The notes: generated from the letters alone by a model not told the origin. A DNA stretch of 34,999 bases from Cytophagia bacterium (GCA_013373005.1 JABXIP010000349.1:1-34999), one strand, 5' to 3'; numbered from the stretch's first letter, positions 8,339 to 15,854 are shown. Numbers and translations: made by a program.

Positions 8339-8394
8339 GGATTTCACTGATTTAATCTACGAATTCATTACTCCTTGAAATCAGTGATCCACAC
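8339..8394. repeat. Imperfect inverted repeat related to the GxxExxY cassette ends
   Basis: GGATTTCACTGATTT (8339-8353) faces GAAATCAGTGATCC (8377-8390) with a two-base bulge and a loop of about 24 bases. The stretch 8378-8394 matches the right-hand repeat of the GxxExxY cassette (13016-13032) at 14 of 17 positions. It lies between two convergent genes, 7 bp past the sugar isomerase stop, and might also help terminate that gene. Confidence 0.5.
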
Positions 8395-8397
8395 AAC

Positions 8398-9426
8398 TTA
8401 TGCTAGTGCCTTTCTACAGAACTCAACGCATTTCTGAACTTCTTGAACAGGAGTAGATCCATCTGGTACTCTGTACTCCAACTCAATAGTTGCAGGGAAT
8501 TTGTACTTGTTCTTTTTCATCATTTGAAGCAGCTGAGGAATCGGTGTATCTCCACTTCCCCACACTAAATTACCTTTACCATTGGCTGGTGTTTGACGGT
8601 CTTTAGTATGCATGCTCAAAATGCGTTTATGATTCTTTTCAATCAATTGAATCAGGTCTGTATTGCCAGCAGCAATGTAATGGCCCGCATCCAGGTTCAT
8701 ACCATTCCTTTTACTTTGAGCTAGTGCCGTATCCCAGAAAGTAAAAGTCTCCTGCTCATGGCCATGATATCCAACAGACATTCCGTTCTTCTCTCCAAGC
8801 TTACCTAGTCTAAGTGTATGAGCGTCATTAGAAGGATGTTCCAAAGTAACATGAGAGGCACCCAAGGCCTTAGCCGCCTTCATACCGTAGGTTATATCTG
8901 CATCGGTGGCTTCCATACCAAACACACTTGGTTTAAAGGCATAGATAGAAACACCGGCATCTTTATACATTTTTCTAACCTGCTCAAACTTCTTCATATC
9001 AACACCTGACCTCCATTGACTTACCTCCTTAGCATAAGACTCGCTTTGAGCTCTGAAGTCTGCCATTTTCTTCTTTTCATCGTCAGTCATGACTTCGTTG
9101 TTTCTTTCCTTGCGCATTAGAGGAAAAAACTCACGAAAATCAACCGGATTCTTAGGCATTCCGGCAAATGTCTCTGCAGGGTCTCCCATAAGCTCAATGG
9201 CCGAAATACCACATTCCTTTACATACCCTAGAGTTGCCTCAGCACTCTGATCTGGCATAGAACGAAATGAATATGTGATACAGCCAACTTGCACTCCATT
9301 TATAAGCGAATTGGCTTTGTTATAAGAACTAACAATGGCTGGAGCTCCCTTAAGCCATGCCGGTGCAGCTACAAGTCCGGCAGCTCCCAAAGCCGATTTG
9401 ATAAGAAATTCTCTTCTGTTTTCCAT
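8398..9426 (-). CDS. Tat-exported sugar phosphate isomerase/epimerase-like TIM barrel
   Basis: The chosen start gives a 342-residue protein beginning MENRREFLIKSALGAAGL, a classic twin-arginine signal; the longer ORF to 9540 only adds an unlikely 38-residue prefix. The mature protein belongs to the xylose isomerase-like TIM barrel family (AP_endonuc_2, PF01261). It contains VGCITYSFRSMPDQSAE, AIELMGDPAETF, GMSVGYHGHEQETF, GMNLDAGHYIAAG, ILSMHTKD and ATIELEY, which carry the Glu/His/Asp metal-binding positions. Exported members are common in Bacteroidota and are thought to act on sugars or keto-sugars; the substrate is unknown. The gene is divergent from the DUF6090 array and has a GTGTC-N5-GACAC site 122 bp upstream, shared in core with the NUDIX regulator's operator. 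Confidence 0.88.
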   Translation of the reverse strand: MENRREFLIKSALGAAGLVAAPAWLKGAPAIVSSYNKANSLINGVQVGCITYSFRSMPDQSAEATLGYVKECGISAIELMGDPAETFAGMPKNPVDFREFFPLMRKERNNEVMTDDEKKKMADFRAQSESYAKEVSQWRSGVDMKKFEQVRKMYKDAGVSIYAFKPSVFGMEATDADITYGMKAAKALGASHVTLEHPSNDAHTLRLGKLGEKNGMSVGYHGHEQETFTFWDTALAQSKRNGMNLDAGHYIAAGNTDLIQLIEKNHKRILSMHTKDRQTPANGKGNLVWGSGDTPIPQLLQMMKKNKYKFPATIELEYRVPDGSTPVQEVQKCVEFCRKALA

Positions 9427-9547
9427 AGGTTTTAAATTGAGAAGGTGAGTTAAACTAAGTTGTAATTTATCACATATTGGCTCAATAGGAAGTAAAATGA
9501 GATCGTAGCCGCATTTATACTTTAATCGGTCTATTTTCAATTTTAAT

Positions 9548-9565
9548 GTGTCAGAAAGACACTAA
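9548..9565. promoter_or_regulatory. Second copy of the NUDIX-regulator operator core
   Basis: GTGTC (9548-9552), five bases, then GACAC (9558-9562) followed by TAA repeats the core and spacing of the operator at 2139-2161, with 14 of 21 aligned positions identical. It lies 122 bp upstream of the isomerase start and 51 bp upstream of the first DUF6090 gene, so either could be the target. Outer arm positions are not symmetrical, so it is a weaker site. Confidence 0.45.
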
Positions 9566-9612
9566 CCTTTTTTCACTGGAAATCAGTATATTATGAGTCT
9601 TCAACCCATACT

Positions 9613-10341
9613 ATGCTGAATTTTCTACGCAATCTCAGAAGAAGCTCTTCATCTAAATACCTCAAATACGCCATTGGTGAGATTGTATTGGTGGTTATCG
9701 GGATTCTAATCGCTTTAAGTATTAACAATTGGAATGAGCAGAGAAAAGCAAAGGATTTTCAGGATAAAATGCTCAAAGAAATTTATAGAGCATTGGAAAA
9801 TGACATCAATACTTTTGAGTCCTATGAGCAACTGATCAAAACCCATAATGAATCGATTTCTTATCTCATTGACGCTCAAAACACGGAAAATAAAGAGTCA
9901 CTGAATATGGATTCCTTAAAATTCCATTTGGATGAAATTTGGGGTTTTGGCGTATCGATTGGTTATAATAATGGTCCTTATGAATCCTTGAAATCAAGTG
10001 GCTTAGATAAGATTGAAAATGATAGTCTTAGAAGTGAAATCGCCAAATTGTACAGCTATCACATGCCCAACACAGAAGACTGGATCAATGAAATTATTCG
10101 TGTTGATATAGTTAAAAAATTCGACCTCTTTGAAGAGCTTTTTACAATAAAACTTAGCAGGGACAGTGCTGGGGTTAATAGCGAATTAGTTATCGAAGAT
10201 TATCAGTTTTTAGACTCCCCACTCTTTTCTCAAATCCTTGACAAATCCAATACTGTCCTCAAAAGCACCGTTTCTTCCTTCCAAAGGAGTCGGCAAAGAA
10301 TGATTGAAGTAAAAAATGCCATAAACAATGAATTAGAATAA
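9613..10341 (+). CDS. DUF6090 family membrane-anchored protein, copy 1
   Basis: The 242-residue protein is the first of six tandem paralogs. A short basic N terminus (MLNFLRNLRRSSSSKYLKYA) precedes a single membrane segment (about 20-38, IGEIVLVVIGILIALSI) and the conserved NNWNE. A mostly helical domain follows, probably outside the cytoplasm. The family signature YNNGPYESLKSSGLDKI, then NDSLRSEIAKLY, lies in the middle. Unlike copies 2-6 it lacks the internal Met near residue 13 (it has SSSS). Its body is closest to copy 3 in this array. The function is unknown. It starts the array about 50 bp after a possible operator. Confidence 0.88.
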   Translation: MLNFLRNLRRSSSSKYLKYAIGEIVLVVIGILIALSINNWNEQRKAKDFQDKMLKEIYRALENDINTFESYEQLIKTHNESISYLIDAQNTENKESLNMDSLKFHLDEIWGFGVSIGYNNGPYESLKSSGLDKIENDSLRSEIAKLYSYHMPNTEDWINEIIRVDIVKKFDLFEELFTIKLSRDSAGVNSELVIEDYQFLDSPLFSQILDKSNTVLKSTVSSFQRSRQRMIEVKNAINNELE

Positions 10342-10342
10342 C

Positions 10343-11074
10343 ATGCTCAACTTCCTCCGCAACTTAAGACGCAATAACATGAACTCTAAGTATCTCAAAT
10401 ATGCCTTAGGTGAGATTATATTGGTTGTGATTGGCATATTGATCGCTTTAAGTATCAACAACTGGAATGAAGAGCGAAAGGATCGGAGCTTCGAGCGCAA
10501 CATCCTTTCTGAGATTAAGGTCGCTTTAGATAATGACATCAATTACACGCAGCGAAACATTAAAAGATTAGAAAGTCTCGATTCTGCTATTGATGTGATG
10601 CTATACTTAATAGAGCAAAAAGCCGATTTTATAGATTCATTATACAACCAAGACCAACGTAGATCATACATGCTAGCAACAGGGATTATATATCAATATA
10701 ATCAGGGCCCTTTTGAAGCTTTGAAGTCCAATGGGTTAGACAAAATCGAAAATGATTCTCTACGCAACAGCTTGATCTATCTATACGATTTTGACTTTCC
10801 TAGGCACAAAGAATTTATACAATATTATGATCAAGATTACAAAGAGCAAATAGATCGTTGGTTCGGTTTTCAAGGGGAGCCATTTATCGAGAACATAAAT
10901 GGTGAGAGATTTATAAGACAAAAGTTTCCAAAGGATCTATTACAGAATTCTGATTTTCTGTACCTACTTAATGAAATGAGATCAAGGGCACGAATAGAAC
11001 TAAATAGTTTTAAAAACTTCATACCCAGACTGAAAAGTATTCAGCGGTTAATTACCAATGAGCTAAATTCATAA
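10343..11074 (+). CDS. DUF6090 family membrane-anchored protein, copy 2
   Basis: This 243-residue paralog starts one base after copy 1 stops. The anchor is nearly identical to the others (MLNFLRNLRRNNMNSKYLKYA, then GEIILVVIGILIALSINNWNE), with a second possible start at Met13. The central signature is YNQGPFEALKSNGLDKIENDSLR, close to copies 1 and 3, but the flanks differ (a DFDFPRHKEFIQYY stretch and a C-terminal arginine- and phenylalanine-containing helix). Tight packing implies cotranscription and probably coupled translation. No catalytic motif is visible. Confidence 0.88.
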   Translation: MLNFLRNLRRNNMNSKYLKYALGEIILVVIGILIALSINNWNEERKDRSFERNILSEIKVALDNDINYTQRNIKRLESLDSAIDVMLYLIEQKADFIDSLYNQDQRRSYMLATGIIYQYNQGPFEALKSNGLDKIENDSLRNSLIYLYDFDFPRHKEFIQYYDQDYKEQIDRWFGFQGEPFIENINGERFIRQKFPKDLLQNSDFLYLLNEMRSRARIELNSFKNFIPRLKSIQRLITNELNS

Positions 11075-11076
11075 CG

Positions 11077-11811
11077 ATGCTCAACTTCCTTAGAAAACTT
11101 AGGCGCAATAACATGAATAGTAAGTACCTCAAATATGCATTAGGAGAGATTGTGCTTGTGGTAATCGGCATATTAATCGCTCTTAGTATAAACAATGCCA
11201 ATGAAAGCCGCAAAGCTCGAAATTACGAGTTAAAAATGCTCCTTGAGATAGAAAATGCTTTGGGTCAGGATATTCCGGTTTTTGAAAATTTCGACTCCAT
11301 ATTAAGCGTGTGGAATACTTCCATTATATACCTCACCAACGAAATAAATAAACCTAAAGGACACGTGAGCTCCGTAGACTCAATACAGTTTCATTTAACA
11401 AAAATCAATGAGATTGGTGTCTTTTCCATCTATAATAACGGACCATACGAAGCATTAAAGTCTAGTGGAATGGACAAAATTTCCAATGATGAATTGAGAA
11501 ATGAAATTGCTCGCCTTTACAGCCGAGACCTCCCCTCCATTGATATTTGGATCAATGAGATCATGAGAGAACACATTTTTAATAAATACAGTGTTATGGA
11601 TGAGTTGTTCGATATTAAGATAGAAGCAGATGGCATTGTATTAAAGAAAGAAATTATCATTGAAGATTTTAAATTTTTGTCCAACCCTACATTTCATGAG
11701 TTAGTCGGAAACATGTATAGTGTTGTCAACTCTACCAAAAGGCGAATGAAGAATTGTGCTGAAAAGATGATTGCTCTTAGACTTAAAATAGACCAAGAAT
11801 TACAGAATTAG
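11077..11811 (+). CDS. DUF6090 family membrane-anchored protein, copy 3
   Basis: This 244-residue paralog starts two bases after copy 2. It has the shared N-terminal anchor, with NNANE in place of NNWNE after the membrane segment. The body is the closest to copy 1: FSIYNNGPYEALKSSGMDKISNDELRNEIARLY, then INEIMREHIFNKY and IIIEDFKFLSNP align with INEIIRVDIVKKF and LVIEDYQFLDSP of copy 1. It is therefore probably a fairly recent duplicate of that lineage separated by copy 2. The function is unknown. Confidence 0.88.
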   Translation: MLNFLRKLRRNNMNSKYLKYALGEIVLVVIGILIALSINNANESRKARNYELKMLLEIENALGQDIPVFENFDSILSVWNTSIIYLTNEINKPKGHVSSVDSIQFHLTKINEIGVFSIYNNGPYEALKSSGMDKISNDELRNEIARLYSRDLPSIDIWINEIMREHIFNKYSVMDELFDIKIEADGIVLKKEIIIEDFKFLSNPTFHELVGNMYSVVNSTKRRMKNCAEKMIALRLKIDQELQN

Positions 11812-11813
11812 AC

Positions 11814-12539
11814 ATGCTCAACTTCCTCCGTAACCTTAGAAGAAATAAAATGAACAGTAAGTACTTAAAGTATGCTCTCGGGGAGATCATGCTGGTTATG
11901 ATTGGCATTCTATTGGCACTTCAGGTAAATAATTGGAATGAAGGATTGAAGGAAGCCAAAGAGAGAAATGCATTCAGGTCTTCACTTGAGAAAGAATTGC
12001 AGGCTGACCGAATTTATTTAACTGACAAGATCGAGGGCCTTAAAAGTGAAAGTGATGAACTTCTCCTGTTTAAGGAAAAGGTAAACTCAGTTGATGCGGA
12101 CCTAACCCAATTAAAACTGCTTGTTCAGGAGGAACTGATCCCATTTATAACCGATTTTCGGGGATTTAATAACAACACCTATCAATCCTATTCCTCTTCA
12201 GGAAGGTTAAACCTTCTAAATAATGAGCTGCAGCAGGAGCTTTACCTCTTAAACACCATGCAGATTCAAACCTTGGCTAGTTATGAAAAACTGACCGACT
12301 TATACTTCGTTCAAATATCCAGCTTCGGACAAAAGTACCCACTTGACATTGAAATCTCATTAATAAAGAGAGGAAAGCTATACGATGAGATATGGGCTAA
12401 AGCACGTTTGGAAGAACTAGGAGCAGCACTCAATACATGGGGCACTTCAAAACGTAATTATTACCGAATAATGATCTCCAATTTGCAAGAGGCTTTGGAT
12501 CAAACGAACCATATCTTAGATAATTACTTCCCTCAATAA
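11814..12539 (+). CDS. DUF6090 family membrane-anchored protein, copy 4
   Basis: This 241-residue paralog starts two bases after copy 3. The anchor is conserved (MLNFLRNLRRNKMNSKYLKYA, membrane segment about 22-40, then QVNNWNE), but the body is a different subtype. The central region reads GFNNNTYQSYSSSGRLNLLNNELQQELYLL, and the LKSSGLDKI signature of copies 1-3 is only loosely kept. Coiled-coil-like stretches flank it (EKELQADRIYLTDKIEGLKSESDELLLFKEK). Three bases after its stop lies the severed leader of a further paralog. Confidence 0.86.
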   Translation: MLNFLRNLRRNKMNSKYLKYALGEIMLVMIGILLALQVNNWNEGLKEAKERNAFRSSLEKELQADRIYLTDKIEGLKSESDELLLFKEKVNSVDADLTQLKLLVQEELIPFITDFRGFNNNTYQSYSSSGRLNLLNNELQQELYLLNTMQIQTLASYEKLTDLYFVQISSFGQKYPLDIEISLIKRGKLYDEIWAKARLEELGAALNTWGTSKRNYYRIMISNLQEALDQTNHILDNYFPQ

Positions 12540-12542
12540 ACC

Positions 12543-12596
12543 ATGCTCAACTTCCTACGAAAGCTTAGAAGAAACTGTCCGAATCACGGATTATAA
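12543..12596 (+). pseudogene. Severed leader of a lost DUF6090 paralog
   Basis: ATG at 12543 starts the shared leader MLNFLRKLRRN, in the usual place three bases after copy 4. The homology stops abruptly after codon 11, where the inverted repeat of the GxxExxY cassette begins at 12577; the frame then runs CPNHGL and stops. No membrane segment or body follows. Compared with the start of copy 5, 28 of the first 34 bases are identical. This is best read as the remnant of a paralog whose body was replaced or lost when the cassette arrived. Confidence 0.75.
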
Positions 12597-13032
12597 AGAT
12601 GATATGACACACACAGATTTAAAACATAGTGAGATAACAGAAAAGATTATTGGAGCCTCCTTCGAAGTTCATTCATTCTTAGGAAATGGGTTTCAGGAGG
12701 TAATCTATCAAAGAGCATTAGCTTATGAAATGAGTCAAAGAGACTTGAATTTTCAAAGGGAAATAGAACAAGATATTTATTACAAAGAATTGACTGAACC
12801 TATTGGCACCCGAAGAGCAGATTTCGTTGTCCAGGATAAGGTATTAGTTGAACTCAAAGCAATCAAAGAATTGGAGGATGTTCATATGGCACAAGCCCTT
12901 AATTATTTGAAGGCATTCCGTTTGGAAGTAGGACTACTCATCAACTTTGGCTCAAAAAGCTTAACTTTTAAGAGGCTAGTACTCACAAACAATCCGAGAA
13001 ATCCATAAATCAATCTAATCAGTGATTCAGAC
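12577..13032 (+). mobile_element. Possible GxxExxY cassette bounded by 17-bp inverted repeats
   Basis: The left end GTCCGAATCACGGATTA (12577-12593) and the reverse complement of the right end (13016-13032) match at 15 of 17 positions. Between them lies only the GxxExxY gene. The left end cuts into a DUF6090 leader, and the right end stops 3 bp before the next DUF6090 start. No target-site duplication is visible and no transposase is encoded, so movement would need help in trans. The mobile status is inferred. Confidence 0.55.
12604..13008 (+). CDS. GxxExxY family protein (PDDEXK-like)
   Basis: The 134-residue protein matches the GxxExxY family (PF13366/TIGR04256): it has the naming motif in GNGFQEVIY, a typical start HSEITEKIIGASFEVH, and the core RADFVVQDKVLVELKAI, which resembles a D...ExK nuclease-type active site. 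The family is common and often multicopy in Bacteroidota, usually as isolated genes; its function is not established. Here it is the only non-DUF6090 gene in the array, and it is bracketed by inverted repeats about 27 bp before its start and 8 bp after its stop. It is full length and has no frameshift. Confidence 0.92.
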   Translation: MTHTDLKHSEITEKIIGASFEVHSFLGNGFQEVIYQRALAYEMSQRDLNFQREIEQDIYYKELTEPIGTRRADFVVQDKVLVELKAIKELEDVHMAQALNYLKAFRLEVGLLINFGSKSLTFKRLVLTNNPRNP

Positions 13033-13035
13033 CAC

Positions 13036-13758
13036 ATGCTCAACTTCCTCCGCAACCTTAGACGCAACCAAATGAACAGCAAGTATTTAAAATATGCCAT
13101 AGGCGAGATTGTATTGGTTGTTTTGGGTATTTTGATCGCCTTGAGTATCAATACCTGGAATGAGAACAGAAAGGAAAATAACCTATCCAAGGTCTATCTT
13201 GATAGAATTGAGCAAGACCTACATCAACTCATCAATAGAAGCAACGCACTGAGCAAGCAAAACAAAAGTATTCTTGAGGCTATTACCACCACTCAAACAT
13301 ATTTAGAAAGAGGAACTCCTCTTTCAGATGAGGAACTTAAGACTGTAGAATACGCTATGTTATGGTTTCCCAGAACCACATATCAGCTTCCGCATATGCT
13401 TACCTATGAGGAGATGAAAGAAAGCGGAAACATCAATCTCATTTACCGGCAAGAACTAAGAACTGAACTAGCAGAATTCTATAGCTACCTGGCGCAGGTA
13501 GAGTCAATCTATATTAAACTAGGCCAACAAGTAGAAGATCAGTTTGTGATTTATAATAGATATATCCGGTCTACAACCGACCCTACCACCCTGGATATCA
13601 CCTTTGAATATGACTTCGATAAGATGTCTAGAGACGATGAATTCATCAATACATTTTCGCGCCTAGCCATCCATTGGAGAGGCTTTGTCTTCTTTATGGA
13701 GGGAATAAACCAAAGGGGAGATTACATTATGATTAATTACTTCACAACCGAAGAATGA
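13036..13758 (+). CDS. DUF6090 family membrane-anchored protein, copy 5
   Basis: This 240-residue paralog starts 3 bp after the right inverted repeat of the GxxExxY cassette. The anchor is intact (MLNFLRNLRRNQMNSKYLKYAIGE, membrane segment, then NTWNENRKE). The body is a third subtype: the middle reads TYEEMKESGNINLIYRQELRTELAEFYSY, in which only the SG..N.I and LR..LA.FY skeleton of copies 1-3 remains, and the C-terminal part (FEYDFDKMSRDDEFINTF) is unique here. Its TGA stop overlaps the start of copy 6 (ATGATG), a sign of translational coupling. Confidence 0.87.
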   Translation: MLNFLRNLRRNQMNSKYLKYAIGEIVLVVLGILIALSINTWNENRKENNLSKVYLDRIEQDLHQLINRSNALSKQNKSILEAITTTQTYLERGTPLSDEELKTVEYAMLWFPRTTYQLPHMLTYEEMKESGNINLIYRQELRTELAEFYSYLAQVESIYIKLGQQVEDQFVIYNRYIRSTTDPTTLDITFEYDFDKMSRDDEFINTFSRLAIHWRGFVFFMEGINQRGDYIMINYFTTEE

Positions 13759-14792
13759 TGCTGAACTTCCTCCGCAAACTAAGACAAAACAACATGAACG
13801 GTAAGTACCTGAAATATGCAATTGGTGAAATTGTATTAGTGGTAATTGGAATATTGATTGCTCTTCAAATCAATAACTGGAATGAAAAACGCAAAGGTGA
13901 AGCCAAAACCAAGGCCATTCTATCTCAAATAATAGATGAACTCAAACTAGACGTAGAGGTACTTCAAAGTGTGAATAAAGCATACCTGCAAAAGGACTCT
14001 CTCATTACTGTTTTCAAAAATTCGGACTTTAGCCAACCATTGCTTAGTAACCTGGATTCTTCTGAATTTCATGATTTAATAAGAACGTACATGCCATTCG
14101 AAGTTCATGACAGAGGGTTTCAACTACTAATGAATCATACAGACGAATTAGATGAGGATTTCTCTGAAAATCTGGAACAGCTGATTTTTATCTATCAAGA
14201 CGCTATTCCTATGGTAATACAATACATGGATGGAATGCTTTCGATACTAAGTAAACATAAGGAGCACCAATACCAGAACTATGAATGGTATTCCAAAGTA
14301 TCGTTGTTCCACGAGTACTCAGAAGAAGAATATAGATATTATATGTATGACCCGATATACAAAAACTATATGACTGTGTATCGCGAAATGTACGTCAATA
14401 TTCTAATCAACTCTCGATGGACTGTTGACTTAGCTCTGAAAGCAATCGTCCAACTAGAAACGAAGCTTGAGTTGGAGAAAAGTTTAGATGAATTTTTATT
14501 GGCGGCTCCCCAGGAGCTAGTCAACTCAATGATAGGAACTTATCGTTTTGAAGAGAAAACTTCAGACCTCATTTTAGAAAATAGAAACGGACAGCTTTAT
14601 GAGTCCACTTTTGAAGGCGGTTCATTTTTTGGAAGAGCGTTTGATACCCAATACATTACGGGTGAATTAAGATATTTAGGAGACAGCCTATTTTACCATG
14701 ATGTACGAAGCAATTTGAGACTGAACCAAGATGGCTCAATAAGCCTTGAAGATATATTCGGATCAAAGATCACCTCCATTGAGAAAAAGTAA
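13758..14792 (+). CDS. DUF6090 family protein, copy 6, with C-terminal extension
   Basis: The start at 13758 matches the paralogs; the track start at 13755 is the overlapping preceding ATG. The protein is 344 residues, about 100 longer than the other copies. The anchor is conserved (MLNFLRKLRQNNMNGKYLKYAIGEIVLVVIGILIALQINNWNE) and the middle is helical and much diverged. An extra C-terminal module (about 250-344) follows, starting near NSMIGTYRFEEKTSDLILENRN and alternating polar and hydrophobic residues, suggestive of a small beta domain like those in exported DUF3471-type or lipocalin-like proteins. It is the last gene of the array. The module's identity is uncertain. Confidence 0.85.
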   Translation: MLNFLRKLRQNNMNGKYLKYAIGEIVLVVIGILIALQINNWNEKRKGEAKTKAILSQIIDELKLDVEVLQSVNKAYLQKDSLITVFKNSDFSQPLLSNLDSSEFHDLIRTYMPFEVHDRGFQLLMNHTDELDEDFSENLEQLIFIYQDAIPMVIQYMDGMLSILSKHKEHQYQNYEWYSKVSLFHEYSEEEYRYYMYDPIYKNYMTVYREMYVNILINSRWTVDLALKAIVQLETKLELEKSLDEFLLAAPQELVNSMIGTYRFEEKTSDLILENRNGQLYESTFEGGSFFGRAFDTQYITGELRYLGDSLFYHDVRSNLRLNQDGSISLEDIFGSKITSIEKK

Positions 14793-14867
14793 TTGCCTCA
14801 TTTTATTCAAAAAGACTTAAAGTTTATAGAAATCAATTTCAATCCACTAACCAAAAACTAAACAATC

Positions 14868-15059
14868 ATGGGACTATTCTGGGACTTAGTACAACAAAGC
14901 CAAATCAGTGATCAACAGTCAAGAGCAGACTCTTTAGAAGAGCGTGTTGCTTATCTTGAAGACGAACTTCATAAGACCAAAGTGCTTTTAATCAAAACCC
15001 TCAAAGCACTTGAAGAGCATACAGGAAAGGATATTGACGGAGATGGAAAAACGGGCTAA
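14868..15059 (+). CDS. Small coiled-coil protein with C-terminal EF-hand-like loop
   Basis: The 63-residue protein begins MGLFWDLVQQ and has a heptad-like helical stretch (about 20-50, SRADSLEERVAYLEDELHKTKVLLIKTLKALEE). It ends in DIDGDGKTG, which has the D-x-D-x-D-G spacing of an EF-hand calcium loop but stops before position 12 of the loop. There is no signal peptide. Similar small proteins (a short helical N terminus, a coiled coil and a terminal DxDGDG) occur in several bacterial groups as far as I recall, without known function. It sits 75 bp after the DUF6090 array and may be read with it. Confidence 0.78.
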   Translation: MGLFWDLVQQSQISDQQSRADSLEERVAYLEDELHKTKVLLIKTLKALEEHTGKDIDGDGKTG

Positions 15060-15323
15060 AGCTCATAGCATAATTGTATTTTTTTGAGCATCTGGTCTTA
15101 TTTCTGTCAAAATAAATAAAAGATTTATTTATTAAATAAAATCTTTCTATAAGTCTATTCTATGAAAAATTCATTAGAAGATAGCCATTAAAAACAACAG
15201 TTTAGTGCGTAGGTAAAAAACCTATAAAGCACTATAAATCAATACTTAACGCAAATTTTATCACGCAAAAAATAGCCAGAATAGTAGAAATTACATACCT
15301 TAGACACTCTCAACCTCTAAGTA
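15060..15323. other. AT-rich intergenic region with stem-loops
   Basis: No gene is seen in these 264 bp. An AT-only inverted repeat (AAAGATTTATTTA against TAAATAAAATCTTT, one bulged base) lies near 15118-15150. A second structure at 15203-15234 pairs TAGTGC with GCACTA and, inside, TAGGT with ACCTA around AAAAA. Either could be part of the 5' leader of the next gene or a weak terminator of the small coiled-coil gene. Confidence 0.4.
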
Positions 15324-15854
15324 ATGTACAAGGCAACTGCTAAGCGATTTACATTCATACTTTTGGCAAGCCAAATAGTAATATTTTGCTTTATCAATTT
15401 CTCTTATGAAGAGAAGTCTGCCAACTTAAAAAAACTCCTTCCCAAGGAGATTAAAACAGTAACATTCGGTACCCCCCTCGATTCTTTCTTGAAGGAAAGA
15501 CCAAATGCTAAAGAGGAAAATCAGACCATGGATTTCAGACATGTCTACATTGAGGAAATAAATTCTGGCAACATCACTTCGGCAGTTTATTATTTCGATG
15601 CAGACCTACCCGGAAAACCACTGTACGAAATCATTGTGAACTTCAAGGATGAAGCAACAATGGAACTTCAAGCTAATGTTCTGTTGGGGCCTTCAAACTA
15701 CAGCGGGAAAGATGGCAATTCAAAAGAGTGGAAATTTGATCTCAAAAAAGAAGAATATCCTGTTCATTCCTGGACATTCAAAAACAAGATTGTCTATGTT
15801 ATGCCGCTATCTGGTACCGAGTGGAATACCAATGGCAACATAGAACTTGAATAA
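15324..15854 (+). CDS. Hypothetical protein with N-terminal membrane segment
   Basis: The 176-residue protein is not recognised. It has a hydrophobic N-terminal segment (about 9-26, FTFILLASQIVIFCFINF) that could be a signal anchor or uncleaved signal. The following domain is mixed alpha/beta, with a GTPLDSFLKERPNAKE stretch near 50-65 that resembles the DUF-like domains following a signal peptide in which a G(T/M)(x)5-F(x)5-P motif precedes a substrate-like fold, but the match is too weak to name. The start is the first ATG after an AT-rich 264-bp region, and no strong ribosome-binding site is seen, which is usual here. The gene stands alone. Confidence 0.7.
   Translation: MYKATAKRFTFILLASQIVIFCFINFSYEEKSANLKKLLPKEIKTVTFGTPLDSFLKERPNAKEENQTMDFRHVYIEEINSGNITSAVYYFDADLPGKPLYEIIVNFKDEATMELQANVLLGPSNYSGKDGNSKEWKFDLKKEEYPVHSWTFKNKIVYVMPLSGTEWNTNGNIELE

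Noticed and set aside
9427-9540. N-terminal extension of the isomerase to 9540
   Set aside because: The extension has no homology or signal features, and the Tat signal starts cleanly at the internal Met encoded at 9426.
12577-13032. GxxExxY gene as a phage-defence nuclease
   Set aside because: The PDDEXK-like core alone does not show this. The family's role is not established, and no defence genes lie nearby.
9613-13900. Repeated ATGCTCAACTTCC leaders as a CRISPR-like or insertion repeat array
   Set aside because: The repeats are 0.7 kb apart and are the coding starts of paralogous genes, differing at silent positions, so they are gene duplicates and not CRISPR repeats or an IS.
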